The notes under the pieces: generated by a model
Database searches by the model: none
Seen by the model: only the letters and a program-made list of their open reading frames with translations
What the model was told of the DNA's origin: nothing
Program-made: the position numbers and the translations under genes
Part shown: piece by piece, positions 41,149 to 49,724 of the stretch
Layout of the letters: the number at the start of each line of letters is the position of its first letter
Numbering within the stretch: position 1 is the first letter of the stretch
Origin: Rathayibacter oskolensis
Lineage (GTDB): Bacteria > Actinomycetota > Actinomycetes > Actinomycetales > Microbacteriaceae
Length of the DNA stretch: 64,000 bases
Direction of reading: 5' to 3'
NCBI RefSeq assembly: GCF_900177245.1
Contig: NZ_FXBM01000003.1
Span: 62,001-126,000 of the forward strand

Positions 41149-42168
41149 TCAGGCGCCCGCGACCGTCGAGCCGCGCACCAGCAGCTCCGTCGGCAGGATC
41201 GTCGTCCGCGGCACGTCCTCCCCCGCCAGCACGCGCACCAGCACCGAGGCCATCGCCTCGCCGAACCCGTTGACGGGCTGGCGCATCGTGGTGATCGGAG
41301 GATCGCCCGCCTGGGCGAACGAGTCGCCGTCGAATCCGGCGAGCGCCACCTCCGTCGGCACCGACAGCCCGCGGGCCCGAAGCACCGTCAGAGCGCCGGC
41401 CGCCATCTGGTCGTTCGAGGCGAAGACCGCGTCGATCGGGCGTCCGGAGTCGAGGAGGCGCGCCATCGCGTCGGCCCCGTCGTCGAGGGAGTAGTCGCCG
41501 TACTCGACCAGGGTGTCGTCGAGGCCGGCCGCGACGACCGCCGAGCGCCAGCCCGCGAGCCGGTCGACGGCCGCCGGCATGTCCTGCCGGCTCGCGATCA
41601 TCGCCGGGCGGCGCCTCCCGAGGCCGAGCAGGTGCTCGGTCATCAGCCGCGCCGACGCGACGTTGTCGACGTCGACGACGTAGCCGTCTGCCTCCTCCGC
41701 GAGCGGCCGGCCGCCGAACACGATCGGGAGGGAGGAGCCGAGGCGAGCGTAGGAGTGGTCGCCGCTGTGGTGCGAGACCACGAGCGCGCCGTCGACGTTG
41801 CCGCCGAGCAGGTAGCGCCGCGTCTTCTCGGGCGTCGCCTCCGAGGCGATGACGATGTTGAGCGTGTACTCGGTGTCGGAGAGACGCAGCGCAGCGCCCT
41901 GCACGACGGAGGCGAAGAACGGGTCGGCGAACACCTTCGCGGTCGACTCGGGCACGACGAGCGCGATGGCGCGCGTGCGCCTGCTCGCGAGCGACCGGGC
42001 CGCGAGGTTGGGCACGTAGCCGAGCTGCTCGATCGCGCTGCGCACCGCGCGCACGGCCTCGTCCTTGACCCGCGGGGAGTTGTTGACGACGCGACTGACC
42101 GTGGCCCGCGAGACTCCCGCGAGCGCGGCGACGGCTTCGAGGGTCGGCGCGGCGGTGTCGTTGCTCAT
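41149..42168 (-). CDS. LacI family transcriptional regulator
   Basis: The 339-residue protein has the LacI helix-turn-helix (TLEAVAALAGVSRATVSRVVNNSP, about residues 9-32), the hinge RRTRAIALVVPES, and a periplasmic-binding-like sensor domain with TEHLLGLGRRRPAMIA and DAVFASNDQMAAGALTVLR. It is the last gene in the direction of the ABC transporter genes at 42464-45829. Three operators of the CTCTCA/TGAGAG type (45864-45975) flank the transporter promoter, so it most likely represses that operon. The inducer is probably the transported sugar. Confidence 0.92.
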   Translation of the reverse strand: MSNDTAAPTLEAVAALAGVSRATVSRVVNNSPRVKDEAVRAVRSAIEQLGYVPNLAARSLASRRTRAIALVVPESTAKVFADPFFASVVQGAALRLSDTEYTLNIVIASEATPEKTRRYLLGGNVDGALVVSHHSGDHSYARLGSSLPIVFGGRPLAEEADGYVVDVDNVASARLMTEHLLGLGRRRPAMIASRQDMPAAVDRLAGWRSAVVAAGLDDTLVEYGDYSLDDGADAMARLLDSGRPIDAVFASNDQMAAGALTVLRARGLSVPTEVALAGFDGDSFAQAGDPPITTMRQPVNGFGEAMASVLVRVLAGEDVPRTTILPTELLVRGSTVAGA

Positions 42169-42339
42169 CGGGGCCTTTCGATCGGGTGGATCCGAGGCTA
42201 GTGGAGCGGCGCCGAGCGGCCCCTCCGAGCGGCCGGGCGCGGATCGGCGACTCGTCGGGACACGACCGGCTCACCTTCGGCTCCGACGAGCCGGAGACGA
42301 CCCCCGCGACCCGGACGTTCCCCGGGTCCGGCCGCAGAG

Positions 42340-42416
42340 CACCTCCGGCTCGCGGAATCGAGTCCGGCTCGCAGAGACCGCCGATCCCGACGAGCCGAAC
42401 CCGATCCTGCGAGCCG
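42340..42416. repeat. nested inverted-repeat element, copy 2
   Basis: The element shares CACCTCCGGCTCG (42340-42352), CCGGCTCGCAG (42364-42374) and GCGAGCCGAACG (42409-42420) with the element at 7917-7999, in the same order. Here the outer right arm is shortened to CGAGCCG (42391-42397). It fills the 295-bp gap between the LacI gene start and the end of the permease gene, where no protein gene was seen. Confidence 0.5.
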
Positions 42417-42463
42417 AACGCCCCCGAGGCGGCACCCCCCGGCCGCTGGCCCGGGAGCCCCGC

Positions 42464-43345
42464 TCAGCCCTTGACGGCGCCGCCCATGATCCCCGCGATG
42501 AGCTGACGCCCGGCCAGCACGAACAGCACCAGGAGCGGGATGATCGACAGCACCGCGCCCGTCAGCACGACGGAGTAGTCGACGTAGTAGCCGGACTGCA
42601 GCTGCGCGAGGGCCGTCTGCAGCGTCGGATTCGTCGGGCTCAGCACGATCAGCGGCCAGAGGAAGTCCGTCCACGCCATCATGAACGTGAACAGCGCCAG
42701 GATCGCCATCGCCGGTCGCGCCGCCGGGACGGCCACGGTGAGGAACGTGCGGAACTGGTTCGCCCCGTCGACCCGCGCCGCCTCGATCAGCTCGTCCGGG
42801 ATCACGTCGACCAGGTACTGGCGCATGAAGAAGACGCCGAAGGCGGTCACCAGCGTCGGCACGATCACGGCGCCGAGCGTCCCCGTCCAGCCGAGCTGCC
42901 GCATCAGGATGAAGAGCGGGATGATGCCGAGCTGCGTCGGGATCGCCATCGTGGCGACGACCGTGATCATCAGCCCGTCGCGACCGCGGAACTTCAGCTT
43001 GGCGAAGGCGTAGCCGGCCAGTGTCGAGAACGACACGACCGAGAGAGTGATCACTCCCGAGACGACGATGCTGTTGAGCAGCGCCGTCCAGAACGGGATC
43101 GCGGTGAACACCTCGGCGGCGTTGGCGAGGAAGTTGCCGCCGGGGATCAGCGGCAGGGTCTCGCCGCGGGTCGCGTTCGTGCCGCTCGCGACGACGAACG
43201 ACCACCACAGCGGGTAGGTCGAGCCGAGGATGAACGCGCTCAGCAGGCCGTAGGTGAGGAATCCGGGCCGGTCGACGCGGCCGGCCCCGCGGCGGCGGGC
43301 GGCCCGCCGCACGGGGAACACGGCGGTGGTGGCGGGGGCGGTCAT
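42464..43345 (-). CDS. carbohydrate ABC transporter permease (MalG-like)
   Basis: The 293-residue protein has a basic N-terminus (RRAARRRGAGRVDRPG), six membrane segments and the EAA loop EAARVDGANQFRTFLTVAVP (about residue 195). This is the MalG type of sugar permease. It ends with the usual GIMGGAVKG. It overlaps the upstream permease gene by 4 bp and completes the transporter encoded from 45829. Confidence 0.93.
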   Translation of the reverse strand: MTAPATTAVFPVRRAARRRGAGRVDRPGFLTYGLLSAFILGSTYPLWWSFVVASGTNATRGETLPLIPGGNFLANAAEVFTAIPFWTALLNSIVVSGVITLSVVSFSTLAGYAFAKLKFRGRDGLMITVVATMAIPTQLGIIPLFILMRQLGWTGTLGAVIVPTLVTAFGVFFMRQYLVDVIPDELIEAARVDGANQFRTFLTVAVPAARPAMAILALFTFMMAWTDFLWPLIVLSPTNPTLQTALAQLQSGYYVDYSVVLTGAVLSIIPLLVLFVLAGRQLIAGIMGGAVKG

Positions 43346-44439
43346 CGGTCGCTCGCTTTCTGGCCGAGGCCGGTGGTGCGCAGGAGCGGGTCGGTGGAGG
43401 CGATCTCGTCGGCGGTGCGCGCGGCGCGGCGCCGGCTCCGCTTCGAGGCGACGCGGTTCTCGACGGAGGCGATGCGCCGCGAGATCGCGAAGTTGACCAG
43501 TCCGATCAGCACGATCAGGAGGAAGAGGAGCCAGGCGACGGCAGCCGCCTCGCCGAAGTTCTGGCGGAAGAACGCCATCTCCCAGAGGTAGAGCACGGTC
43601 GTCTGGAACTGCCGGTCCGAGCCGCCGATGCCTCCCGCGTTCGACACGTCGAACAGGCGCGGTTCGGCGAAGATCTGCAGTCCGCCGATGGTGGCCGTGA
43701 TGATCACGAAGATCAGGGTCGGGCGGATGTTCGGGATGGTGATCGAGACGAAGCGGCGGAAGCTGCCCGCCCCGTCGAGTGCGGCCGACTCGTGCAGATC
43801 GCGGGGCACGGCCTGCATCGCGGCGAGGAGGATGAGGGCGTTGTAGCCGGTCCAGCGCCAGTTGACCATCGAGGCGATCGCGATGTGGCTCGCGAGGCGG
43901 TCGTTGGTCCAGTCGATCGGGGCGATCCCGACGAGGCCGAGCAGATTGTTCGCCAGGCCCTCCTGGTCGCTGAAGATGCTCGAGAAGATCAGGGCGACGG
44001 CGACCGGCGACACCACGTAGGGCAGCAGGACGCTCATCCGCCAGAAGGTGCGGGCGCGCAGCGACTGGTCGAGCGCCGCCGCGAGCAGCAGGGCCACCGC
44101 GAGCTGCGGGATGGTCGAGATCAGGAAGATGCTGAGCGTGTTGCCGATCGAGTTCCAGAACATCCGGTCGCCCAGCACCGCCGCGAAGTTGCCGAGGCCG
44201 ACGAAGTCGCCCTGGCCCTGCAGCAGTTGCCAGTCGTAGAGCGACACGACGAGCGTGTAGACGAGCGGGAAGGCGCCGGTGATCGCGAAGAGCAGGAAGA
44301 ACGGCGAGATGTAGAGGTAGGGCGAGGCCTTGACGTCGAAGCGGCTCACGCGCTGCCGGAAGGTCAGGGGGAACCGGGGCGCGGGGCGCCTCGCGGTGGG
44401 TGGCGTCGCCGTGTCCGGCGGGGTCAGTGTGCTCGTCAT
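43342..44439 (-). CDS. carbohydrate ABC transporter permease (MalF-like)
   Basis: The 365-residue protein has a hydrophilic start of about 45 residues, six to seven membrane segments and the EAA loop ESAALDGAGSFRRFVSITIP (about residue 225). Its C-terminal tail is long and basic (VASKRSRRRAARTADEIAS), unusual for the family. The ATG at 44439 is chosen because the preceding Arg/Ser-rich stretch has no membrane-protein character. It is the first permease after the binding protein. Confidence 0.92.
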   Translation of the reverse strand: MTSTLTPPDTATPPTARRPAPRFPLTFRQRVSRFDVKASPYLYISPFFLLFAITGAFPLVYTLVVSLYDWQLLQGQGDFVGLGNFAAVLGDRMFWNSIGNTLSIFLISTIPQLAVALLLAAALDQSLRARTFWRMSVLLPYVVSPVAVALIFSSIFSDQEGLANNLLGLVGIAPIDWTNDRLASHIAIASMVNWRWTGYNALILLAAMQAVPRDLHESAALDGAGSFRRFVSITIPNIRPTLIFVIITATIGGLQIFAEPRLFDVSNAGGIGGSDRQFQTTVLYLWEMAFFRQNFGEAAAVAWLLFLLIVLIGLVNFAISRRIASVENRVASKRSRRRAARTADEIASTDPLLRTTGLGQKASDR

Positions 44440-44518
44440 GACGATCGCTCTCTTCGAGTCGGGGTGCCGTCGGGGGCCCCGGCGGTGCGGCCGGGGCCCC
44501 CGACGCGGAGGGAGTGGG

Positions 44519-45829
44519 TCAGTCGACGATCTCGTCGAGGAGCTGGAGCGCCTCCGACCAGCCCTTGTCGCCGTCGAGCTCACCGCGGTCGACCTTCTGC
44601 AGGACGGGACCGAAGACGTTCTCCTGGATCAGCGAGTCGTCCGGGCCCTTGTACTGGGCGACCACTCCGTCGGCGCGCTCGGCGAGGATCGCCCCGGTGG
44701 GAGCGCCGCTGAAGGCGGGATCGGCCTCGGCCGCCGAGGCGAGATCCTCCTGGGCCACGGTCGTGCTGGGGAACGGGCCGGCGACGTCGAACGCGGCGAG
44801 CTGCTGCTCCGGCTCACTCAGCCACGAGGCGAGCGCCGCCGCCTCTTCGGGGTGCTCCGACTGCGTGGGGACCGAGAGGAACGAGCCGCCCCAGTTGGCG
44901 GGTCCTCCGGGGAAGACGTCGGCGAAGTCCCAGCCGGTCGCCTCCGGGTCGCCGCCGCCGGCCTCGACCTGGCTCTTGACGACGCCGAGCATCCAGCCCG
45001 GGCAGACGAAGGTCGCGAAGGTGCCGTCGGTGAACGACTTGCCCTTGTTCCAGTCCCACGCCTTCTGCGCGGCCGAGAGACCCGTGGCGGCGCCGTCGGC
45101 GAGCCAGCCCCAGCGCTCCTCGAGCTCGGCGTTGCCGTCGACGTTCAGCTCGCCGTCGGCGGTGTAGTAGCCCTCGGGAAGCTGGTTGACCATGGCGTTC
45201 CACACGAATCCGGAGTGGTCGTACCAGGCCTTGCCGGTGGCGTCGTGGTACTGCTTCCCGGCGGCGAAGTAGTCCTCCCAGGTCGCGTCCGCGCCGCCGA
45301 GCAGCTCGGCGACCGCCGCGCGATCGGTCGGCAGGCCGGCGGCCTCGAAGGCGGCGGTGCTGTAGCAGAGGCCCTCGGGGCCGATGTCGGTGCCGTAGCC
45401 GATGACCCGGCCGTCGGGGTCGGTCGCCTGCTCGTACTTCCAGTCGACCCAGTCGGCCTTGCGGTCCTCGATCCCGTAGTCGCGCAGGTCGACGAACTGG
45501 TCGGACACCTCCATGACGGAGCCGAGCCAGCCCTCCTCGATGGCGACGACGTCGGCGAGCCCGGAGCCCGCTGCGAGCTTGGTGAAGGCGTCGGTCCGAG
45601 CGTTGCCGCCGGTGTCGATGTTGTTGGGGACGATGGTGATCCCCGGGTTGGCCGCCTCGTACTCGGCGTAGAGGTCGTCGAACCCCATGGTGCCGAACGT
45701 GGTGACGGTGAGCTCGATGTCGCCGCCCTCGGCCGCGTCGGAACCCGACGAGCAGCCGGTGACGAGCAGGGCGAGGGCGGAGGCGCTGGCGATCGCCGCG
45801 GCGATCCTGGTGCGTCGTGAGGTGGGCAC
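44519..45829 (-). CDS. extracellular sugar-binding lipoprotein of ABC transporter
   Basis: The 436-residue protein starts at the second of two GTG codons, which has AAGGAG five bases upstream; the first GTG overlaps that site. A signal peptide with lipobox VTGC (Cys about residue 26) leads to a mature SBP_bac_1-type domain (LTVTTFGTMGFDDLYAEYE, VVAIEEGWLGSVME). Binding proteins of this type feed oligo- or monosaccharides to MalF/MalG-like permeases. It is the first gene of the LacI-controlled operon. No ATPase gene lies in the operon, so a shared MsiK-type ATPase elsewhere is likely. Confidence 0.92.
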   Translation of the reverse strand: MPTSRRTRIAAAIASASALALLVTGCSSGSDAAEGGDIELTVTTFGTMGFDDLYAEYEAANPGITIVPNNIDTGGNARTDAFTKLAAGSGLADVVAIEEGWLGSVMEVSDQFVDLRDYGIEDRKADWVDWKYEQATDPDGRVIGYGTDIGPEGLCYSTAAFEAAGLPTDRAAVAELLGGADATWEDYFAAGKQYHDATGKAWYDHSGFVWNAMVNQLPEGYYTADGELNVDGNAELEERWGWLADGAATGLSAAQKAWDWNKGKSFTDGTFATFVCPGWMLGVVKSQVEAGGGDPEATGWDFADVFPGGPANWGGSFLSVPTQSEHPEEAAALASWLSEPEQQLAAFDVAGPFPSTTVAQEDLASAAEADPAFSGAPTGAILAERADGVVAQYKGPDDSLIQENVFGPVLQKVDRGELDGDKGWSEALQLLDEIVD

Positions 45830-45863
45830 GGTCACTCCTTCGTGATGGGTGTCAGGGCATCTC

Positions 45864-45879
45864 GTAGAGCGCTCTCACG
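45864..45879. promoter_or_regulatory. LacI-type operator O1
   Basis: GTAGAGCGCTCTCACG contains the palindrome core GAGCGCTC flanked as in the two other copies of the TGAGAGCGCTCTCA motif. It lies downstream of the promoter at 45925-45953, about 40 bp before the binding protein start. Confidence 0.75.
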
Positions 45880-45896
45880 CGGCTGTGTCGCGTCTG

Positions 45897-45910
45897 TGAG
45901 AGCGCTCTCA
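45897..45910. promoter_or_regulatory. LacI-type operator O2
   Basis: TGAGAGCGCTCTCA is a perfect 14-bp palindrome of the classical actinobacterial LacI class. It lies just downstream of the -10 hexamer, where a bound repressor would block initiation or early elongation. Confidence 0.85.
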
Positions 45911-45924
45911 CGAGGTGTGCTGCG

Positions 45925-45953
45925 AGCATACGGAGGGGTGTGGCAGAGGTCAA
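45925..45953 (-). promoter_or_regulatory. sigma-70-type promoter of the sugar ABC operon
   Basis: On the minus strand the -35 hexamer TTGACC (45948-45953) and the -10 hexamer TATGCT (45925-45930) are separated by 17 bases, close to the vegetative consensus. Operators O2 and O3 lie on either side and O1 further downstream. Confidence 0.75.
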
Positions 45954-45961
45954 GACATTTG

Positions 45962-45975
45962 TGAGAGCGCTCTCT
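45962..45975. promoter_or_regulatory. LacI-type operator O3
   Basis: TGAGAGCGCTCTCT is the third copy of the palindrome with one change at the end. It lies directly upstream of the -35 hexamer. With O1 and O2 it could allow repression by DNA looping. Confidence 0.8.
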
Positions 45976-46107
45976 CGCGGTCCGTCGATCCACGACGCGG
46001 TGACTGCGGGCCGCAGAGCGGGACACACCTCGCCGCCTGCGGGAACCGCAGCGATCCGCAGCCGGGCGCAGCGATCACGCGGCCGCCGTGCGCCTCCCCG
46101 GGATCGA

Positions 46108-46803
46108 CTAGAGCGTCCGGGAGACCTGGGCCTCGAACGAGCCCGCCCCGTGCACCGCGAGCTCGGCCAGGGCGGCGGCGACGTCGCCGGCGCTCACCAC
46201 GTCGAGCAGGTGCCGGTGCCGGGCGACGTGCTCGTCGAGATCCTCGTAGAACCGCTCGCGCGCGATCAGGTTGCGCGACATGCAGAGGAGGATCTGCTGC
46301 TGCACCGAGGCGTAGATCGCCTCGAGGCGCGAGTTGCCCGCGATCCGGATCAGCGCCGAATGGAACGCGTACCCCGCCAGGACGAGGTTCCCCCTGTCCT
46401 CGAGGGAGGCGGAGCGCTGCATCTCGTCGAGAGCGCGGCGGGCCGGCTCGAGCCGCGACGCGTCCGACACGGGGATGCCCGTCTCGAAGGCGAGGCGCTC
46501 GAGGGCCGAGCGGATCGTCAGGATCTCGTGGGCGTCCTGGTCGGTCAGAGTCTTCACGAACGTCCCGCGGCGCGGCAGGCGATCGATGATGCCCTCGTTC
46601 TCGAGCAGCCGCAGCGCCTCGCGCAGCGGCGGCCTGCTGATGGCGAGCTCCTCGGTGAGCCGCTCCTCGATCAGGCGGTCGCCCGGCGCGAGGTCGCCCG
46701 CCAGGATCTTCGCCCTCACGGCGTCGGCGGCCATCGTCACCAGGCTGGGCGCCTCGAGCCTCGCCATCGCCGACTCCGGGCCACCACGTCGATCACCGAC
46801 CAT
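46108..46803 (-). CDS. GntR family regulator, FadR/FCD subfamily
   Basis: The 231-residue protein has an N-terminal winged helix (about residues 20-85: VRAKILAGDLAPGDRL, LAISRPPLREALRLLENEGII) and an FCD domain (about 95-225) with the ligand/metal pattern AGYAFHSALIRIAGN and HVARHRHLLDVVSAGD. Ligands of this class are often sugar acids or other carboxylates, which fits the enzymes of the divergent operon. The ATG follows GAGGAGG. The divergent gap holds TGTCTGTTGTAGACA, a likely binding site. Confidence 0.9.
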   Translation of the reverse strand: MVGDRRGGPESAMARLEAPSLVTMAADAVRAKILAGDLAPGDRLIEERLTEELAISRPPLREALRLLENEGIIDRLPRRGTFVKTLTDQDAHEILTIRSALERLAFETGIPVSDASRLEPARRALDEMQRSASLEDRGNLVLAGYAFHSALIRIAGNSRLEAIYASVQQQILLCMSRNLIARERFYEDLDEHVARHRHLLDVVSAGDVAAALAELAVHGAGSFEAQVSRTL

Positions 46804-46865
46804 GCGCCTGCCTCCTCGATCCGTGCCGTGCGCTCAGTGTAGAACCGCCGGTTGCGTTCGGCGAT

Positions 46866-46880
46866 TGTCTGTTGTAGACA
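46866..46880. promoter_or_regulatory. putative GntR operator in the divergent promoter region
   Basis: TGTCTGTTGTAGACA is an inverted repeat (TGTCT/AGACA) with a 5-base centre. It lies 63 bp upstream of the GntR gene and 67 bp upstream of the dehydrogenase gene, in a position to control both. Confidence 0.55.
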
Positions 46881-46946
46881 GTATACGAAGCAGCCACGAT
46901 CCGGCTCCTCGCCCTCCGCACCACCTCAATGACGAGAAGGAGAACA

Positions 46947-47804
46947 GTGAGCGCATCTCACCAGCTCGGCTTCCTCGGGCTCGGCAACCTCGGCCTCGCG
47001 ATGGCCCTCCGCCTGATCGACTCCGGATTCGCCGTCGTCGCTCACGATCCCTCCGCCGACCGCGTCGACCGCGTCGAGCGAGCGGGCGCCACGGCCGGAT
47101 CGGCCCACGACGTCCTCGACTGCCCCACGGTCTGCGTCGCCACTCCCGACGAACGCGCCCTCGAGGCCCTGCTCGACGACGGCACGCTGACGGCCGGCTC
47201 CGGCGCTCGGACCGTCCTGCTGCACAGCACCGTCCTCCCGACCGCCGCCCGCTCGCTGGCGGCCCGCCTCGCCGAGTCGGGCATCGCGCTGATCGAGGCG
47301 CCCGTCAGCGGCGGGCCCGCGGCGGCCCGCGACGGCCGTCTCGCCCTCTTCCTCGGAGGCGACGACGAGACGATCGCGCACGCCGACACCGTCCTCGCCG
47401 CTCTGGGCGACCGCCGCTTCCGGCTCGGCCCGGTGGGCGCGGGCTCGGCCGTGAAGCTCGCCAACCAGCTGACGATGTTCGCGGCCGTGGACGCCCTCCA
47501 CGAGGGCCTCGCGCTGACCGGCGCCTTCGACGTCGACCCCTCCGCCGCCCTCGAGGCGATCGCGGCCTCGACCGGCGACACCTGGGTCGGCCGCCACTGG
47601 GGCTTCTTCGACGACATCGTCGCCGACTACGACAGCAGCGGCAGCTCGGCCGACGGCCGCCCCTGGCGCAAGGACCTCCGCGAGTTCATCGACGCGGCCC
47701 ACTCCGCGTCTCTGTCCGCGCCGCTCGGCGAGCACCTGCACGCCACCGTCGGGGATCGGATCGAAGCCGACGCCCGAGCACACCTGGAAGGACGCACCCC
47801 GTGA
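46947..47804 (+). CDS. NAD(P)-dependent beta-hydroxyacid dehydrogenase (HIBADH-like)
   Basis: The 285-residue protein has an N-terminal Rossmann fold (LGFLGLGNLGLAMALRL), the substrate-binding motif IEAPVSGGPAAARDG and the lysine in GPVGAGSAVKLANQ, which is the catalytic Lys of the 3-hydroxyisobutyrate/tartronate-semialdehyde reductase family. The GTG at 46947 is preferred because AAGGAG lies just upstream and because the fold begins at once. It is the first gene of the ten-gene operon and its stop overlaps the first permease gene. Likely role: oxidation or reduction of a hydroxy acid of the imported compound. Confidence 0.87.
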   Translation: MSASHQLGFLGLGNLGLAMALRLIDSGFAVVAHDPSADRVDRVERAGATAGSAHDVLDCPTVCVATPDERALEALLDDGTLTAGSGARTVLLHSTVLPTAARSLAARLAESGIALIEAPVSGGPAAARDGRLALFLGGDDETIAHADTVLAALGDRRFRLGPVGAGSAVKLANQLTMFAAVDALHEGLALTGAFDVDPSAALEAIAASTGDTWVGRHWGFFDDIVADYDSSGSSADGRPWRKDLREFIDAAHSASLSAPLGEHLHATVGDRIEADARAHLEGRTP

Positions 47805-48760
47805 CCGCCACGACGACACCGACGGCGACGCGACTCGACGTCGGCACGCCCACCGCACCGAGCGGGACCCGCGCCCGCAAGAAGGACCGCGGCCTGGCCG
47901 CCTTCGTCTTCCTGGCACCGTGGCTCCTCGGCCTCTTCGGTCTGACCCTCGGCCCAATGCTCTACTCGCTCTACCTCAGCTTCACCGACTACAACCTCCT
48001 CGCTCCGGTCGCGAACTGGGTGGGCTTCGACAACTACGTCACGATCTTCACCTCGGACTCGCGGGCGATCACCTCGATGATCGTCACGGCCGCGTACGTC
48101 GTGGTCGCGGTGCCGCTGATCCTCGTCGTCTCGATGCTCGTCGCGCTGCTGCTCAACTCGAAGATCGGGTTCCTCACCGGCTACCGGGCGCTGTTCTACC
48201 TGCCGTCGCTGCTGGGCGCCTCGGTCGCCGTCGCCGCACTCTGGCGGGTCATCTGGGGTGCCGACGGCATCATCAACCAGGTCCTCGCCGCGTTCGGGAT
48301 CGAGCACCTCAGCTGGGTCGGCAGCCCCGACACCGCGCTGATGACGATCATCGTCCTCGCGATCTGGGCCTTCGGCTCGACGATGATCATCTTCCTGGCG
48401 GGCCTGCGGCAGGTGCCCCTCGAGATGCAGGAGGCGGCCCAGGTCGACGGAGCGGGCAAGGTCCGACGGTTCTTCTCGATCACGCTGCCGATGATGACGC
48501 CGATCATCTTCTTCAACAGCCTCATGGTGACCATCAACGCCTTCCAGGCGTTCACCCCGGCCTACGTGATCAGCGGAGGGACCGGCGGCCCCGCCGACTC
48601 GACGCTCTTCTACACCCTCTACCTGTACCAGCAGGGCTTCGGACAGCTGAACATGGGCTACGCGTCAGCGCTGGCCTGGGTTCTGGTCGCCATCCTCGGC
48701 GTCTTCACCGCGCTGTTCTTCTGGAGCTCGAAGTACTGGGTCCACTACGGAGACAAGTGA
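47801..48760 (+). CDS. carbohydrate-type ABC transporter permease (MalF-like)
   Basis: The 319-residue protein has a 30-residue hydrophilic start and six membrane segments. Its EAA loop EAAQVDGAGKVRRFFSITLP (about residue 215) is the mark of sugar ABC permeases. GTG overlaps the dehydrogenase stop. With the next permease and the binding protein it forms the uptake system of this operon; the ATPase is not encoded here. Confidence 0.92.
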   Translation: MTATTTPTATRLDVGTPTAPSGTRARKKDRGLAAFVFLAPWLLGLFGLTLGPMLYSLYLSFTDYNLLAPVANWVGFDNYVTIFTSDSRAITSMIVTAAYVVVAVPLILVVSMLVALLLNSKIGFLTGYRALFYLPSLLGASVAVAALWRVIWGADGIINQVLAAFGIEHLSWVGSPDTALMTIIVLAIWAFGSTMIIFLAGLRQVPLEMQEAAQVDGAGKVRRFFSITLPMMTPIIFFNSLMVTINAFQAFTPAYVISGGTGGPADSTLFYTLYLYQQGFGQLNMGYASALAWVLVAILGVFTALFFWSSKYWVHYGDK

Positions 48761-48766
48761 CGCGAC

Positions 48767-49675
48767 ATGACTGCTGAATCCACCCTCGCCCGCCCCGCCG
48801 TGCAGCGGCCCCGCCGAGCCGGCATCTACCCGACCCGCCCGGTGAAGAACCGCCTGCTCCGGGTCGTCATCAAGCACGCGGTGCTCGCGTCGCTGCTGTT
48901 CGCGATCCTCTACCCCCTGCTCTGGATGATCGCCGCCTCGTTCCGGCCGAGCAACGAGGTCTTCACGACGATCGGCCTCTTCGGCAGCAGCTTCACCCTC
49001 GACAACTACGTCTCGGGCTGGAGCGAGGGGCAGGTGAACTTCTCGCAGTACTTCCTGAACTCCACGATCATCACGGTCCTGACGATCGTCGGCACCCTCT
49101 TCGCCTGCTCGCTGGCCGCCTACGCGTTCGCCCGGCTCGAGTTCCCGTTCCGGCGGAGCCTGTTCGCGATCATGCTCGCCACGATGCTGCTCCCGACGCA
49201 CGTCACCCTCGTGCCGCAGTACATCCTGTTCAACAACCTGGGCTGGGTGAACACCTACCTCCCCCTGGTCGTGCCGCACTGGCTCGGAGTCGAGGCCTTC
49301 TACATCTTCCTGATGGTGCAGTTCATCCGCGGCCTGCCCCGAGAGCTCGACGAGTCGGCGCGACTGGACGGCTGCGGCCACTTCAGGATCTTCGGGCGGA
49401 TCATCATGCCGCTCGCGCTCCCGGCCATCGGCACCACGGCGATGTTCACCTTCATCGCCAGCTGGAACAACTTCCTCGGGCCGCTGCTGTACCTCAACCG
49501 CGACAGCCTCAAGACGGTTCCGCTGGGCCTCAGCGCCTTCCTCGACTCCACCGGAGCGAGCACCTACGGCCCCCTCTTCGCGATGGCGACGCTCTCACTC
49601 GTCCCCATCATCGGCTTCTTCATCGTGTCGCAGCGCCTCCTCATCGAGGGCATCGCGACCACCGGCCTCAAATGA
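48767..49675 (+). CDS. carbohydrate-type ABC transporter permease (MalG-like)
   Basis: The 302-residue protein has six membrane segments and the EAA loop ESARLDGCGHFRIFGRIIMP (about residue 198). It begins with AFAILYPLLWMIAASFRPSNE-like MalG features after about 40 residues. It follows the first permease after 6 bp and precedes the binding protein gene by 49 bp, an order (permeases before binding protein) that is reversed relative to the 42-46 kb operon. Confidence 0.92.
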   Translation: MTAESTLARPAVQRPRRAGIYPTRPVKNRLLRVVIKHAVLASLLFAILYPLLWMIAASFRPSNEVFTTIGLFGSSFTLDNYVSGWSEGQVNFSQYFLNSTIITVLTIVGTLFACSLAAYAFARLEFPFRRSLFAIMLATMLLPTHVTLVPQYILFNNLGWVNTYLPLVVPHWLGVEAFYIFLMVQFIRGLPRELDESARLDGCGHFRIFGRIIMPLALPAIGTTAMFTFIASWNNFLGPLLYLNRDSLKTVPLGLSAFLDSTGASTYGPLFAMATLSLVPIIGFFIVSQRLLIEGIATTGLK

Positions 49676-49724
49676 CCCTGCACCACCTGCAACGCACCAT
49701 CGAGAGAATAGGAAACGCAACCCC

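Noticed and set aside
45830-45835. First GTG as the start of the sugar-binding protein
   Set aside because: This codon overlaps the AAGGAG ribosome site. The second GTG, six bases downstream, is correctly spaced and still leaves a full signal peptide.
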